NCBI RefSeq assembly: GCF_900459175.1
Contig: NZ_UHFA01000002.1
Location: 2,046,001-2,110,000 of the forward strand
Origin: Streptococcus downei MFe28
GTDB taxonomy: Bacteria; Bacillota; Bacilli; Lactobacillales; Streptococcaceae
Direction of reading: 5' to 3'
Length of the DNA stretch: 64,000 nt
The position numbers and the translations under genes were made by a program. Below the pieces are notes generated by a model. The model was not told the origin of the DNA and searched no databases. It worked only from the letters and a program-made list of their open reading frames with translations. Positions 54,961-63,695 of the stretch are shown in pieces. Numbering within the stretch: position 1 is the stretch's first letter; every line of letters starts with the position of its first letter.

Positions 54961-55010
54961 AAAAGGCAACCGCCCCAAGCTGTTTGGCTTGGAAGTCGGT
55001 TACCTTTTTT
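54961..55010 (-). terminator. Terminator of the phosphoketolase gene
   Basis: AAAAGG-AACCG-CAAGC / GGCTTGG-CGGTT-CCTTTTTT multi-part stem, symmetric with A and T runs, about 90 bases past the stop. Confidence 0.75.
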
Positions 55011-55098
55011 CTATAACTTTGCAGGGAGCCAGAGCGACAAAGATAAATTTATAGCTATCGATGTACTCTGAGCAAACTAGAACTACAATCTGAGGCTT

Positions 55099-57381
55099 TT
55101 AGTTGATACTTTCCCACTGCCAGTTCTGTACTTCAGGAATGTCATCACCATGTTCACGGATATAAGTAGTATGATAGGCTACCTTATCATCCATCTCCTT
55201 AGCGAAATCACTTGCCTTCTGTCCAAGGACCCCTTGAGCTGCATTCTTAGCAATATGGAAGCGATCCATTTCTGAGAGCACCCGCATATCAAATGGCGTG
55301 GTGATGTCCCCGTTTTCTCGATAACCATGGATATAGACATTATGGTTATGGCGATCAAAGAAGAGGTCACGGATTTGGCCTTCATAGCCATGATAGGCAA
55401 AGACGACCGGCTTATCTTTAGTAAAGAGTTGGTCAAAGGCTTCATCAGACAAGCCACGTGGATCCACCTTAGGAGAGCGCAGTTTCAAGATATCAAGAAC
55501 ATTGATGAAACGAATCTTGATGTCTGGGAAGGCTTTATGTAGAATGGAAATTCCAGCTAAGATTTCTAGGTTTGGTTCAGTACCGGCTGCCGCAAAGACG
55601 ACATCAGGCTTTCCTCCTTGGTCATTGGAGGCCCAGTCAATCACCTTGTAGCCTTCCTTGACCAATTCTTCAGCCTCTTCAACAGAATAGAATTGTGGCC
55701 GAGGGTGTTTAGAAGTGACGATAACGTTGACCTTGTCTTCATCCGCTAGAGCATGTTCCATAACCGCAAAGAGGGAGTTGGAATCAGCTGGCAGGTATTC
55801 ACGAATATACTCAGGGGTCTTTTCAGCCAAGTGGGTCAAGAGACCTGGGTCTTGGTGGGTATATCCATTGTGGTCTTGTTGGAAGACGGTTGAGGTCGCA
55901 ATTAAATTAAGAGAAGGATAGTTTTTCCGCCAATCGGTATGGGTCTTGGACTTGCGCAACCATTTGAAATGTTGGGTAATCATGGAATCAACCACTCGTA
56001 AGAAGGATTCATAGGAGGCAAAGAAACCATGACGGCCAGTTAAGACATAACCTTCCAAGAAGCCTTCAGCTTGGTGCTCGGATAATTGCGAATCAATGAC
56101 CCGACCGACTGGTGAAAGCCATTCATCATAGGCCTGATCACGAGGAGCCAACCACTGACGGTTAGTGGCCTTAAAGACATTATTGAGACGGTTGGACTTG
56201 GTTTCATCTGGTCCAAAGATACGGAAATTATCTGGATTGGCCTTGACAAGGTCAGCAACATAATTACCAAATTCAATCATATCCTGTTTCATGACACTAC
56301 CTGGCTTTGAGGTATCAATAGCATGCTTACGCCAATCAGCCAAGTCTAACTTCTTGACCACACCAGCATTGGTAACGGGATTCATGGACATGCGCTTGTC
56401 TCCCTTTGGTGAGAGGCTACGAATGTCTTCCTTGACATAACCCTTATCATCAAAGAGTTCTTCAGGATTATAGGACTTCAGCCAGCCTGTCAGGGCGTCA
56501 ATATTTTCCATGTGGCCAGCTTCAACAGGGATTGGTACCTGGTGAGCTCGGAAGCCACCCTCAATGGGCTCTCCATTCCATTCCTTCGGACCTGTCCAGC
56601 CCTTTGGAATCCGAACAATCAAGACTGGCCAAGTAGCCTGACTAGCTTCTTCAGCTGGGTGTTTACGGGCTTCTGCCTGGATGGCTTTGATTTCTTCAAT
56701 AACTTGATCCAATGTTTGAGCCATTTGACCATGAATGACTCGAGGATCATCTCCTTCAACAAAGTAAGGTTTCCAACCGAAGCCTTGGAAGAGCTGGGTC
56801 AATTCCTCATCGGTCTTGCGAGCCAAAATAGTCGGATTGTGAATCTTACCACCATTGAGGTAGAGAATCGGCAATACCGCTCCATCATTGACTGGATTGA
56901 TAAAGATATTGGAGAACCAACCAGCATTAAGAGGGCCTGTTTCCGCTTCTCCATCACCAATTACGGTGGCAGCAATCACATCTGGACTGTCCAAGATAGC
57001 CCCAGTTGCGTGCGAGAGGGCATAACCCAATTCCCCACCCTCATGGATAGAGCCTGGCGTTTCTGGCGCCGCATGGGAAGCAATACCGCCAGGGAAGGAG
57101 AAAATTTTACAGAGCTGTTTGAGACCAGCCTCATCTTGAGTGATTTGAGGGTAACGCTCGCTATAGGAGCCATCAATGTAGGAATTAGAAACCATAACTT
57201 GGCCACCGTGCCCTGGCCCCTCGATATAGAACATATTCAACTCGAATTTATTGATGGCCCTAAGAAGGTGGGCATAGATAAAGTTTTGCCCAGCAATGGT
57301 CCCCCAGTGACCAATCGGGTGAACCTTGACATCTTCTTTGGTTACCGGACGTCGTAACAGGGGATTATCCTTCAGATACAT
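55099..57381 (-). CDS. xfp: Phosphoketolase, 5' end lost
   Basis: 760 residues from the first usable ATG, against roughly 790 for complete enzymes. TPP- and phosphate-dependent enzyme that splits xylulose 5-phosphate (or fructose 6-phosphate) into acetyl phosphate and an aldose phosphate. Conserved blocks: [20 protein letters not shown] with the proton-relay His, [46 protein letters not shown] and [17 protein letters not shown]. The family's [12 protein letters not shown] is still readable in the same frame upstream of this ATG, but an in-frame TAA (57437-57439 region) precedes it and no start codon exists. Thus about 15-20 N-terminal residues are gone; activity is uncertain. Confidence 0.85.
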   Translation of the reverse strand: MYLKDNPLLRRPVTKEDVKVHPIGHWGTIAGQNFIYAHLLRAINKFELNMFYIEGPGHGGQVMVSNSYIDGSYSERYPQITQDEAGLKQLCKIFSFPGGIASHAAPETPGSIHEGGELGYALSHATGAILDSPDVIAATVIGDGEAETGPLNAGWFSNIFINPVNDGAVLPILYLNGGKIHNPTILARKTDEELTQLFQGFGWKPYFVEGDDPRVIHGQMAQTLDQVIEEIKAIQAEARKHPAEEASQATWPVLIVRIPKGWTGPKEWNGEPIEGGFRAHQVPIPVEAGHMENIDALTGWLKSYNPEELFDDKGYVKEDIRSLSPKGDKRMSMNPVTNAGVVKKLDLADWRKHAIDTSKPGSVMKQDMIEFGNYVADLVKANPDNFRIFGPDETKSNRLNNVFKATNRQWLAPRDQAYDEWLSPVGRVIDSQLSEHQAEGFLEGYVLTGRHGFFASYESFLRVVDSMITQHFKWLRKSKTHTDWRKNYPSLNLIATSTVFQQDHNGYTHQDPGLLTHLAEKTPEYIREYLPADSNSLFAVMEHALADEDKVNVIVTSKHPRPQFYSVEEAEELVKEGYKVIDWASNDQGGKPDVVFAAAGTEPNLEILAGISILHKAFPDIKIRFINVLDILKLRSPKVDPRGLSDEAFDQLFTKDKPVVFAYHGYEGQIRDLFFDRHNHNVYIHGYRENGDITTPFDMRVLSEMDRFHIAKNAAQGVLGQKASDFAKEMDDKVAYHTTYIREHGDDIPEVQNWQWESIN

Positions 57382-57705
57382 TTGGGCTACGGAAATATAG
57401 TTGGCTGCTCGCCACCATGAATTTGTAAGAAATTTTTATATCGAAAGTAATCAAAAATGTTGAAATATAGCTGATTTTAGGGAAATACTTTTAGGTATTT
57501 TCAATGTCAGGATTTAAAAATGGGGCAAAAGTGAGGCAAAAACGAATGACTCGCATTTGGTTTGAAAACCTATAATACCTAATGATTATGCTGTACTAGA
57601 TATATAGTGTTGTTATAAATAAATATCAGTAGTCTCCCTTATGACTAGAGCGAGGACGCTCGATGATCACTTTTTCAGTAGAGCTTGATCAATCTCTTTC
57701 ATACA
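57382..57705 (-). other. Deletion scar between two truncated genes
   Basis: AT-rich 324 bases. Read on the minus strand, the left end holds the cut N-terminus of the phosphoketolase frame and the right end holds an ATG-started 11-codon frame (MKEIDQALLKK) four bases after the preceding stop, ending in TGA; this looks like the beginning of a lost gene. A CGAGCG/CGCTCTAG hairpin (about 57646-57668) follows it. No complete gene is present. Confidence 0.55.
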
Positions 57706-58530
57706 CTACTCCTTCAACTTATCCTTGCCATGTAGCACTTGAATAACCTTGGTATTCCAAGCCTGTAACCCTTCTCCCTCATAGTCTAGGTAAATCACTC
57801 TATCTTGTAATTGACTAGGAATCAAACCTTCAAAACAAGCCTTATCTTTCGAAGGAATAATACACAAATAAAGAAGGGTATCCAAATCTAAACTATCTCT
57901 TACCTTCGCAACGTGATAGCCATCAAAAATATAACCTGGTGCTTGAATTAATTCTTCATACAGGAAATGAAAACTAATGCCAGGAATGAACTTTTCTTGC
58001 AATTCCTCCTCAGAAGGTGCCCGTCCTAACAAACGCTCCATAGCGAGTCGGTAACCCGAAGTCGTATTAGACCATCCAAACATGATATAGTCAAAATAGT
58101 CTGCTGGATCAGAAGCGGCATTACGACTATCTGTAACTAGCTCAGCCCCACTTTTACCAAATACTTTAACCGCTGACATGAGTTTTCCAGTCTGAAAAAT
58201 AGTCTGAGCCACCTCGACTGTACAAGTATGACTACAATAATCTGAAGTAACCAACTTTTTCTGGATATCATAGGTAGAAGCTACAAGCTGATGACTTGGT
58301 CTGTATGGAGGAAAATAGCTATGCTTTTTCAAGTAATCATGAATTTGTATATTTAATTCATGATTCTCACATTCCACAATGGTCTGACGATGATGGTCCT
58401 GTTCATAAGCAATAAACTTTGCTAGCTTCTCCAATTCCCATTCTTGAATCTTAGGATAGTTTTCAAGAGCAAATTGATACGTTCCATCCCACTGAAGACT
58501 ATAATCTGCATTACAAACTTTTACAATCAT
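57706..58530 (-). CDS. Protein of unknown function, possible ADP-ribosyltransferase-like fold
   Basis: 274 residues; start MIVKVCNADYSLQ with GAGGAGAAGG upstream. The N-terminal 90 residues form one domain. The second domain reads SHTCTVEVAQTIFQTGKLMS, with RNAASDPADYFDYIMF, GISFHFLYEEL and GYIFDGYHVAKVRD. The His-x-Thr followed by a helix ending GxLxSA, and a later acidic/aromatic set, recall NAD-using ADP-ribosyltransferase folds (KptA/DarT type), but this is a pattern guess. The gene has a TATAAT (about 58559-58564). No antitoxin-like gene sits directly upstream. Similar proteins occur in Firmicutes as uncharacterised proteins. Confidence 0.5.
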   Translation of the reverse strand: MIVKVCNADYSLQWDGTYQFALENYPKIQEWELEKLAKFIAYEQDHHRQTIVECENHELNIQIHDYLKKHSYFPPYRPSHQLVASTYDIQKKLVTSDYCSHTCTVEVAQTIFQTGKLMSAVKVFGKSGAELVTDSRNAASDPADYFDYIMFGWSNTTSGYRLAMERLLGRAPSEEELQEKFIPGISFHFLYEELIQAPGYIFDGYHVAKVRDSLDLDTLLYLCIIPSKDKACFEGLIPSQLQDRVIYLDYEGEGLQAWNTKVIQVLHGKDKLKE

Positions 58531-58586
58531 GGTCCTTCTCCTCAAAATCTCTTACTTTTATTATACACCTCACTACCCAATTAATA

Positions 58587-58614
58587 AAGGAGAAGACTAT
58601 ACTATCTTCTCCTT
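58587..58614. terminator. Inverted repeat upstream of the 57.7 kb gene
   Basis: AAGGAGAAGA/TCTTCTCCTT around 8 bases, followed by TTTATT on the minus strand. It lies in the promoter region of the unknown gene and could be a terminator of an upstream minus-strand transcript or an operator. Confidence 0.45.
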
Positions 58615-58763
58615 CATTTATAGGCTCTATAATATTTGTAGTGGGTAAATCCCCTATGTATATTATGGAGCCTATTTTGTTGTAGAAAAAAGTCCCATAA
58701 GATCTATAATGAAAAGCGTCGAAACCATCATTAGAAAGAATCATATGGATAAGATAAAAACCT

Positions 58764-58940
58764 TGGACACATTTACCTCATGTACCAGCTTACAGGCGGA
58801 GTAATTGGACGATTGATAATGAAGAATGGGTGTTGATACATTCAAGTTATTATCATACTGAGGAAGATGGAACAACAAAACGAGTTGAGTTCAGTGCAAC
58901 TAAGCAACTGGAAGAACTGAAGAATAAGATTATGCAATAG
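58764..58940 (+). pseudogene. 3' fragment of an unidentified gene
   Basis: A 58-codon frame opening WTHLPHVPAYRRSNWTIDN and ending in LEELKNKIMQ-stop, without a start codon. A TAA lies just upstream in frame. The composition looks protein-like (EEWVLIHSSYYHTEEDGTTK). Probably the C-terminal remnant of a gene removed by deletion; family not recognised. Confidence 0.45.
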
Positions 58941-58987
58941 AAAAGCGAGGTTATCCTTGCTTCAGACTGAAAGCTCCACTGGAGCTT

Positions 58988-59374
58988 TTAGTTATACACG
59001 TCCATGTAGAATTCGATGGTGTCGCCGTTTTTGACCTTGGTTTGGTCGGCGCCGGTGTTAGAGAGTTTGCCATTGACCTTGAAGAACCAGTATTTACCGG
59101 CTTTCTCATCCTGCTTGACACCATTAATGCTAGTAATCAGGCCACTTTTCTCTTCAATTTTTGCCTGACGCTTAAGGACATCAGTCACCTTGTCCCCCTT
59201 TTTGAAGCTGACTGTTTGCTTAGTCGTTTTCTCATCACTTTTGATAATGAGGGTAACAGTCTGTTTGGAGCTGTCGGACTTTTTGTCAGCTGACTTAGAA
59301 GCTTGGCTATTGCCGCAGGCGACCAAAAGAAAGAGCGAGAATATCAGGGCCAGACTAGTGAGAATTTTTTCCAT
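58988..59374 (-). CDS. DUF4430 lipoprotein
   Basis: 128 residues; start MEKILTSLALIFSL with AGGAGGTT upstream (an earlier opening at 59434 lacks this). The signal peptide ends in the lipobox LVACGNS (Cys about residue 20), followed by a Ser/Lys-rich spacer and a DUF4430 domain (about 40-128). That domain has LIIKSDEKTTKQTVSFKKGD and KVTDVLKRQAKIEEKSG, then YWFFKVNGKLSNTGAD. DUF4430 resembles the C-terminal domain of transcobalamin-type proteins. It overlaps the S-component gene by 20 bases, which ties the two to one uptake function. Confidence 0.82.
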   Translation of the reverse strand: MEKILTSLALIFSLFLLVACGNSQASKSADKKSDSSKQTVTLIIKSDEKTTKQTVSFKKGDKVTDVLKRQAKIEEKSGLITSINGVKQDEKAGKYWFFKVNGKLSNTGADQTKVKNGDTIEFYMDVYN

Positions 59375-59867
59375 GGGTAAACCTCCTAAAAATAGAATAA
59401 ATGATAGGGTAAAAAAGGGCCGTAGATGCAGCATGAATCAAATCAAATGACAGACCTGCCAAAATATAGGCCCAGGCTGGGGTAGCATATATAAGGGCTG
59501 AGCTGGCATCTAAAAGTACGCCATAGAGTAGGGAAAGTCCTGCTGCCAGCCAAATCTGCAGGCTTAGAGATAGTCCAAAAGGGAGTTTCTTGATGAAGTC
59601 ATTGAGCCAGAACCAAAGGATACAAATAAGGGCAAAGGCCAGCATCTGCCGAAAGACCACTTCGCCGAAACCTAGGAGAAAGCCTGTCAAAAGCATGGTT
59701 AGACTAGAGAGAATGATGCCATCTAGCAGACCATAAGTAGTGGTCACTACCAAAAAGATAGCCGTAATAGGCTGGACATTGGGAAGACCCGAAAACGCCT
59801 CTCTGAGGACAATACAAAGAGCCGTCAAGAGGGCTAGCCTGGTCAAACGGTTGAGACTTTTTTTCAT
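59355..59867 (-). CDS. ECF transporter S component, possibly for a corrinoid
   Basis: 170 residues with five or six membrane segments. N-terminal LTRLALLTALCIVLREAFSG, a helix-1 pattern of ECF substrate-binding subunits (A-x-x-x-A region), and the LPNVQPITAIFLV loop seen in several vitamin S components. It must recruit the shared EcfAA'T module encoded elsewhere. The adjacent DUF4430 lipoprotein argues for a cobalamin-like substrate; no cobalamin riboswitch is present upstream, so the ligand remains a hypothesis. The upstream region is occupied by repeat unit B. Confidence 0.75.
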   Translation of the reverse strand: MKKSLNRLTRLALLTALCIVLREAFSGLPNVQPITAIFLVVTTTYGLLDGIILSSLTMLLTGFLLGFGEVVFRQMLAFALICILWFWLNDFIKKLPFGLSLSLQIWLAAGLSLLYGVLLDASSALIYATPAWAYILAGLSFDLIHAASTALFYPIIYSIFRRFTHGKNSH

Positions 59868-59937
59868 AACTATAAGTCTAAGCTAGAAAACCAGGCCTGT
59901 CAAGCTAGTTTCAGGATTCAAACGACGCAACACGAGG

Positions 59938-60037
59938 TATAAACTGTCCTTGCTACAGTTTATAAGAGTTAGCCAGGGATATAGAAAACTACAATCGTAG
60001 TTTTTGTAGTCACTCTAATGAGAAATAATAGAGTGAC
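59938..60037 (+). repeat. Three-hairpin unit B
   Basis: Hairpin 1 TATAAACTGT/ACAGTTTATA (59938-59964), linker AGAGTTAGCCAGGGATATA, hairpin 2 GAAAACTAC/GTAGTTTT (59984-60005), GTA, hairpin 3 GTCACTCTA/TAGAGTGAC (60009-60037), then TTTATCCGTGG. The head linker before hairpin 1 is GACGCAACACGAGG. There are no BOX-like termini here. Confidence 0.75.
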
Positions 60038-60286
60038 TTTATCCGTGGCAGACAGTAGAGATAATGATTTGCCAATACGATTAATTGAACCTAAACCTGT
60101 GCCTAGGAGTCTAAAGTGATTAAGTCACGGCCTGACTGACTAAAGCAACCGACCTATCAATTGCCCTAAAGAGGGCTTCGCCTAGGTAGCTAGAAGGATC
60201 AAGCACTAGATAAGCTCTTTCTTTGCTTCTTGGGGGAGTTTGGGCTAAGATAAAAGCACGAAATAAGGACCTAAGGAGAAGCGATT
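60038..60286. other. Noncoding region before the broken DUF915 gene
   Basis: About 250 bases with no recognised gene. Only the GGAGAAG ribosome site (about 60272-60278) of the following frame is evident. Confidence 0.4.
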
Positions 60287-61144
60287 TTGAAGAAAAAAAT
60301 TAGTCTGGCCCTCCTCATCATAGCCAGTCTTGCCCTGATTTTTGGAACTTGGCAAATCTGGCAAAACCATGAGGCTGGAAAAAAACTGAATCATGAATCC
60401 GTGCCTACCCTCTTTTTTCACGGGGGTGGCTCCTCCTACCATGCCGAAGAGCACATGGTCAATACTTCCAAGAAGGCTGGAGCTTCAAAGAAATCCATCA
60501 TCGCCTTTGTGGATAAGGATGGCCATGTTCGCCTACAGGGAAAGCTAAACCAATCGGACAAGAATCCCTTGGTTATGGTCAATTTTGAAAATAGCACCAA
60601 CTTTGACTTCTAGGACCGAGGTCGTTATGCCAGCAATGTTGTCAAGGCCTTGAAAAAAGTTTATGCCTTTAAGAAGGTCAATATGGTCGGTCACTCAGCC
60701 GGTAATATTGCCATCGTCTACTACATGCTCCAGAATGGCCAAAAGCAATCCATGCCCCAGGTGCAAAAATACGTCGCCATTGCTGGGCATTTTGCGGGCT
60801 TGAATTTCAAGGGTATTCCCGAAGCTATTCGACAACCAGAGGGCTTGAAGCTTGATAAAGAGGGCAAACCCAACAAGATGAATGCCACCTACCAAGAGAT
60901 GACCAAGTTACGGGATACCTATCCCAAAAACCAAACAGAAGTTATCAATCTGATAGGCGATATTGGCGGTCACACAGATGGAACCGTGCCTAATGTTTCC
61001 TCCTTGTCGCTCAAATACTTGGTTTCTCCTGTCGCAAAGTCTTATAAAGAAAAGACCTTTAGGGGAGCCAAGGCCAAGCATTCCAAACTGCATTCCAATC
61101 CCCAAGTTGATAAAACCCTGATTAAGTTCCTCTGGGGCAAATGA
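60287..61144 (+). pseudogene. DUF915 alpha/beta hydrolase, copy 1, broken by an in-frame TAG
   Basis: The frame opens at a TTG with an N-terminal membrane anchor, and reads FFHGGGSSYHAEEHM before a TAG at 60611-60613 (NFDF-stop-DRGRYASNVV). It continues unbroken through VGHSAGNIAIVYYMLQNG to the end. Alignment with the intact copy 420 bases downstream puts the stop opposite a Glu in FEMRGQYA, so one G-to-T change (GAG to TAG) is enough. The nucleophile Ser (GHSAG) and the closing His (KAKHSKLH) lie beyond the stop. Confidence 0.85.
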
Positions 61145-61268
61145 GACAGTCCCTTTCTTAACTATAACTAAAGTCGTCCTCTTCTTCCTTTAATATTGGA
61201 ACTACGCACTTGCCTCTTGAAAGCCTTTCCGCTAAGATAGAATGGGAGACAAAGTAGTTGGCAATACG
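61145..61268. other. Spacer between DUF915 copy 1 and the hairpin array
   Basis: 124 bases without a recognised feature; it contains TTTATCCGTGG (about 61272) at its right edge, the tail linker of a preceding, lost hairpin unit. Confidence 0.4.
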
Positions 61269-61395
61269 ACTTTATCCGTGGTGACACGAAAACCAGACAG
61301 TCGATATTACTGTCTGGTTTGAGTTAGTAAGGAGGCTAGGCAATTACCCTAGTGATTGCCGTCAGCCATCGGTTACTTTAGTAACTAGATGACTG
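61269..61395 (+). repeat. Three-hairpin unit C1
   Basis: Head TGACACGAA; hairpin 1 AACCAGACAG/CTGTCTGGTT (61292-61320); linker TGAGTTAGTAAGGAGGCTAG; hairpin 2 GCAATTAC/GTGATTGC (61341-61360); CGTCAGC; hairpin 3 CATC-GTTAC/GTAAC-GATG (61368-61392). Different stems from units A1, A2, B and C2. Confidence 0.8.
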
Positions 61396-61535
61396 TGCTT
61401 CATAGCGACACGAAGATAAAGCAATCGAAAATATTGCTTTAGCGGAGTTAGTCAGGGGCAAAGAGAATTGTCCTAGCAATTCTCGTAGCAAGTCTAAATA
61501 CCAATAATAGACTTGCTTTGTCCGTGGCGACACTA
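61396..61535 (+). repeat. Three-hairpin unit C2
   Basis: Head GCGACACGAAG; hairpin 1 TAAAGCAAT/ATTGCTTTA (61418-61442); linker GGAGTTAGTCAGGGGCAAA; hairpin 2 GAGAATTG/CAATTCTC (61464-61485); GTAGC; hairpin 3 GCAAGTCTA/TAGACTTGC (61489-61516); tail TTTGTCCGTGGCGACAC. Directly in tandem with C1. Confidence 0.8.
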
Positions 61536-61556
61536 TCATTTAAAGGGAGAGAAATA

Positions 61557-62426
61557 ATGTCAAAAAAAATGAGACTCATCTTCCTGAGCCTTACAATTCT
61601 TTGTTTTGGCTTTTTGGCTTGGCGGGCCTGGCAGAGGGAGCAGGCTGCTAAAAACCTAATCCATGAAGGGGTTCCGACCATTTTTTTCCATGGGGGATTT
61701 AGTTCCTATCATGCGGAAGAGCACATGGTTGAGGCAGCTAAGAAAGCTGGTGTCACCGATGCCGTTATTCTAGCAAAGGTTGATGCTAAAGGACAGGTAA
61801 GCATCCAAGGAGACCTGGAAAAGGATGACAAAAATCCTATTGTCATGGTCAACTTTGAGAAGCATTTTTCTACTATGTTTGAGATGAGGGGCCAGTATGC
61901 AACCAGTGTCGTTAAGGCTCTTCAAAAGATTTTCCCTTCTAAGGAAGTCAATATGGTGGGCCATTCCTTTGGCAATATTGCCATTCTCCATTATATGTTG
62001 CAAAATAGTCAAAACAAGAACCTGCCCCTAGTCAAAAATTATGTTCGCATTGCCGGTCACTATGCCGGCCTGAGTTTTGATAATCGTAAACTTCCTGATG
62101 CCATTATGCTTCCTGAGGGACTGACAGTAGACAGTCAGGGCAAGCCCAATAAGATGAACGCTAGCTACCAAGAATTAACCAAGTTGCGAGAGGCCTATCC
62201 CAAAAATCAGGTTCGGGTTCTCAATTTAATGGGGAATGTAGGCGATAAGTCCGACGGACGGGTTCCTAATGCTGCTACCAAATCCCTCAAGTATCTGGTA
62301 GCGCCTTTTGCTAAATCTTACCAGGAAAAAACCTTTACAGGCCCAGATGCCAAGCACTCTCGTCTCCATGAAAATTCCCAGGTCGACAAGGCCCTGATTG
62401 ATTTCCTTTGGGGTAAGGAAAGCTAG
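61557..62426 (+). CDS. DUF915 alpha/beta hydrolase, copy 2 (intact)
   Basis: 289 residues; start MSKKMRLIFLSLTI with AAGGGAGAG upstream. N-terminal signal anchor (about 5-24), then an extracytoplasmic hydrolase. GVPTIFFHGGFSSYHAEEHM carries the oxyanion region. VGHSFGNIAI holds the nucleophile Ser (about residue 145), GDKSDGRVPNAA a likely acid, and DAKHSRLHEN the catalytic His. Members of DUF915 are secreted or membrane-attached esterases or peptidases of unknown substrate. It is a clear paralogue of the broken copy upstream. Confidence 0.85.
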   Translation: MSKKMRLIFLSLTILCFGFLAWRAWQREQAAKNLIHEGVPTIFFHGGFSSYHAEEHMVEAAKKAGVTDAVILAKVDAKGQVSIQGDLEKDDKNPIVMVNFEKHFSTMFEMRGQYATSVVKALQKIFPSKEVNMVGHSFGNIAILHYMLQNSQNKNLPLVKNYVRIAGHYAGLSFDNRKLPDAIMLPEGLTVDSQGKPNKMNASYQELTKLREAYPKNQVRVLNLMGNVGDKSDGRVPNAATKSLKYLVAPFAKSYQEKTFTGPDAKHSRLHENSQVDKALIDFLWGKES

Positions 62427-62529
62427 TATATAGGGGCTTTTAGGTCAAATCAAATTTTGGTCGCCTAATAGTCTAGGAACGTTTGCAAGCGAGACCACTT
62501 ATACTCTTCGAAGTAGGAAGTCCGACCAT

Positions 62530-62568
62530 AAAAAATTCCAGCGCTCTATCAAAGTGCTGGAATTTTTT
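62530..62568. terminator. Bidirectional terminator
   Basis: AAAAATTCCAGC/GCTGGAATTTTTT around a 13-base loop, between the hydrolase and the MetE-like gene. A BOX-end-like TACTCTTCGAA lies just before (about 62503). Confidence 0.8.
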
Positions 62569-62579
62569 TATGAAGAGGC

Positions 62580-63695
62580 CTATTTGCCCCAGACTTTCTC
62601 TGTAATGCTGGCGATTAGGCGTAATTTTTTCCACTGGTCGTCTTGGGTCAAACTATTGCCTTCTTCGGTTGAGGCAAAACCACACTGGGTTGAGAGGGCC
62701 AGATTTTCTAGAGGAACTAATTGAGAAGCTTCTTTGATTCTTGCCACAACTTGATTCACATCTTCCAAGGCTGGATCCTTAGAGGTGATGAGCCCCAGAA
62801 CGATTTCAACATTCTTGCGCTTATTCCAAATTTGGCTTAGAGGAGCAAAACTACCACTTCTAGCATCATCATATTCGAGGAAGAAATTATCATAATTGAG
62901 TTGGCCCAGATACTTGGCTACCGAATCGTAAGCCCCTTCAAAAAGGTAGGTGGACTTGAAGTTTCCCCGACACACATGGGTAGCTAGAGTCAAATCTTCC
63001 GGTAAACCAGCCAAGGCCTTATTGATGGTGTAGACATTGTCCTCGGCGATGGAGGCCAATTCAGCCGTCTTGTCAGGATCTTCCTTATAATCCTCAAATT
63101 GCTGAATCAGGTAGCCCCAAGTCGTGTCATCCAATTGGACATAGCGAGCACCCAAATCGTAGAAATGCTGGATGGTATCGTGATAGGCCTTAGCCAGGCC
63201 GTCCAAATAATCCTTCCAAGTTTCATAGTGGTCTAGAGCTAGGTCAGAACGGTGGTCCCGCTTGATGACCAAGGAAGGGCTAGGAATGGTTACCTTGGGG
63301 GTCACGCCCTCAGGAGTGACAGACTTGAGGTAGCTGAAATCGCGGTAGAAGGGATGGTTAGGGTTCTCTGTAATCTTGCCAACAATCCTAACGTTGGTAG
63401 TTCTGGTCTTGGCCCCATGGAACTTATAAGAATCCTCCTGCTGGTAGGCTTCAAAACCTGTTAAATTCCAAAGGAAATCCAAGTGCCACCAAGAACGGCC
63501 AAACTCGCCATCAGAGACGACCCTGAGGCCACTTTCCACCTGGTGCTTGACCAAATCCGCAACCAATTCATCCTGAATTGCCAGCAAGTCCTCATGGCTA
63601 AGGTCACCAGCAGCATACTGTTCACGAGCTTCTTTGAGCTTGGCTGGTCGCAAATAAGAACCGACATGGTCAAAATGATACTGAATTTTAGTCAT
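62580..63695 (-). CDS. MetE C-terminal-like methyltransferase (YxjG/YxjH type)
   Basis: 371 residues, the size of single-domain cobalamin-independent methionine synthase relatives. The N-terminal HVGSYLRPAKLKEAREQ, DGEFGRSWWHLDF, VQLDDTTW and the C-terminal ALSTQCGFASTEEGN contain the zinc ligands (His/Cys) that activate homocysteine. It probably methylates homocysteine or a related thiol. The donor may be a short-chain folate or another methyl source, since the N-terminal half of full MetE is missing. AGGATAATT lies before the ATG. No S-box or Met T-box was seen upstream. Confidence 0.85.
   Translation of the reverse strand: MTKIQYHFDHVGSYLRPAKLKEAREQYAAGDLSHEDLLAIQDELVADLVKHQVESGLRVVSDGEFGRSWWHLDFLWNLTGFEAYQQEDSYKFHGAKTRTTNVRIVGKITENPNHPFYRDFSYLKSVTPEGVTPKVTIPSPSLVIKRDHRSDLALDHYETWKDYLDGLAKAYHDTIQHFYDLGARYVQLDDTTWGYLIQQFEDYKEDPDKTAELASIAEDNVYTINKALAGLPEDLTLATHVCRGNFKSTYLFEGAYDSVAKYLGQLNYDNFFLEYDDARSGSFAPLSQIWNKRKNVEIVLGLITSKDPALEDVNQVVARIKEASQLVPLENLALSTQCGFASTEEGNSLTQDDQWKKLRLIASITEKVWGK

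Noticed and set aside
59868..59990. Cobalamin riboswitch upstream of the ECF S component
   Set aside because: No B12-box-like conserved segment; the region is repeat unit B on the other strand.
61269..61535. CRISPR-like array
   Set aside because: The spaced elements are self-paired hairpins with conserved linkers, only two in tandem, with no identical repeats of fixed length and no cas genes.
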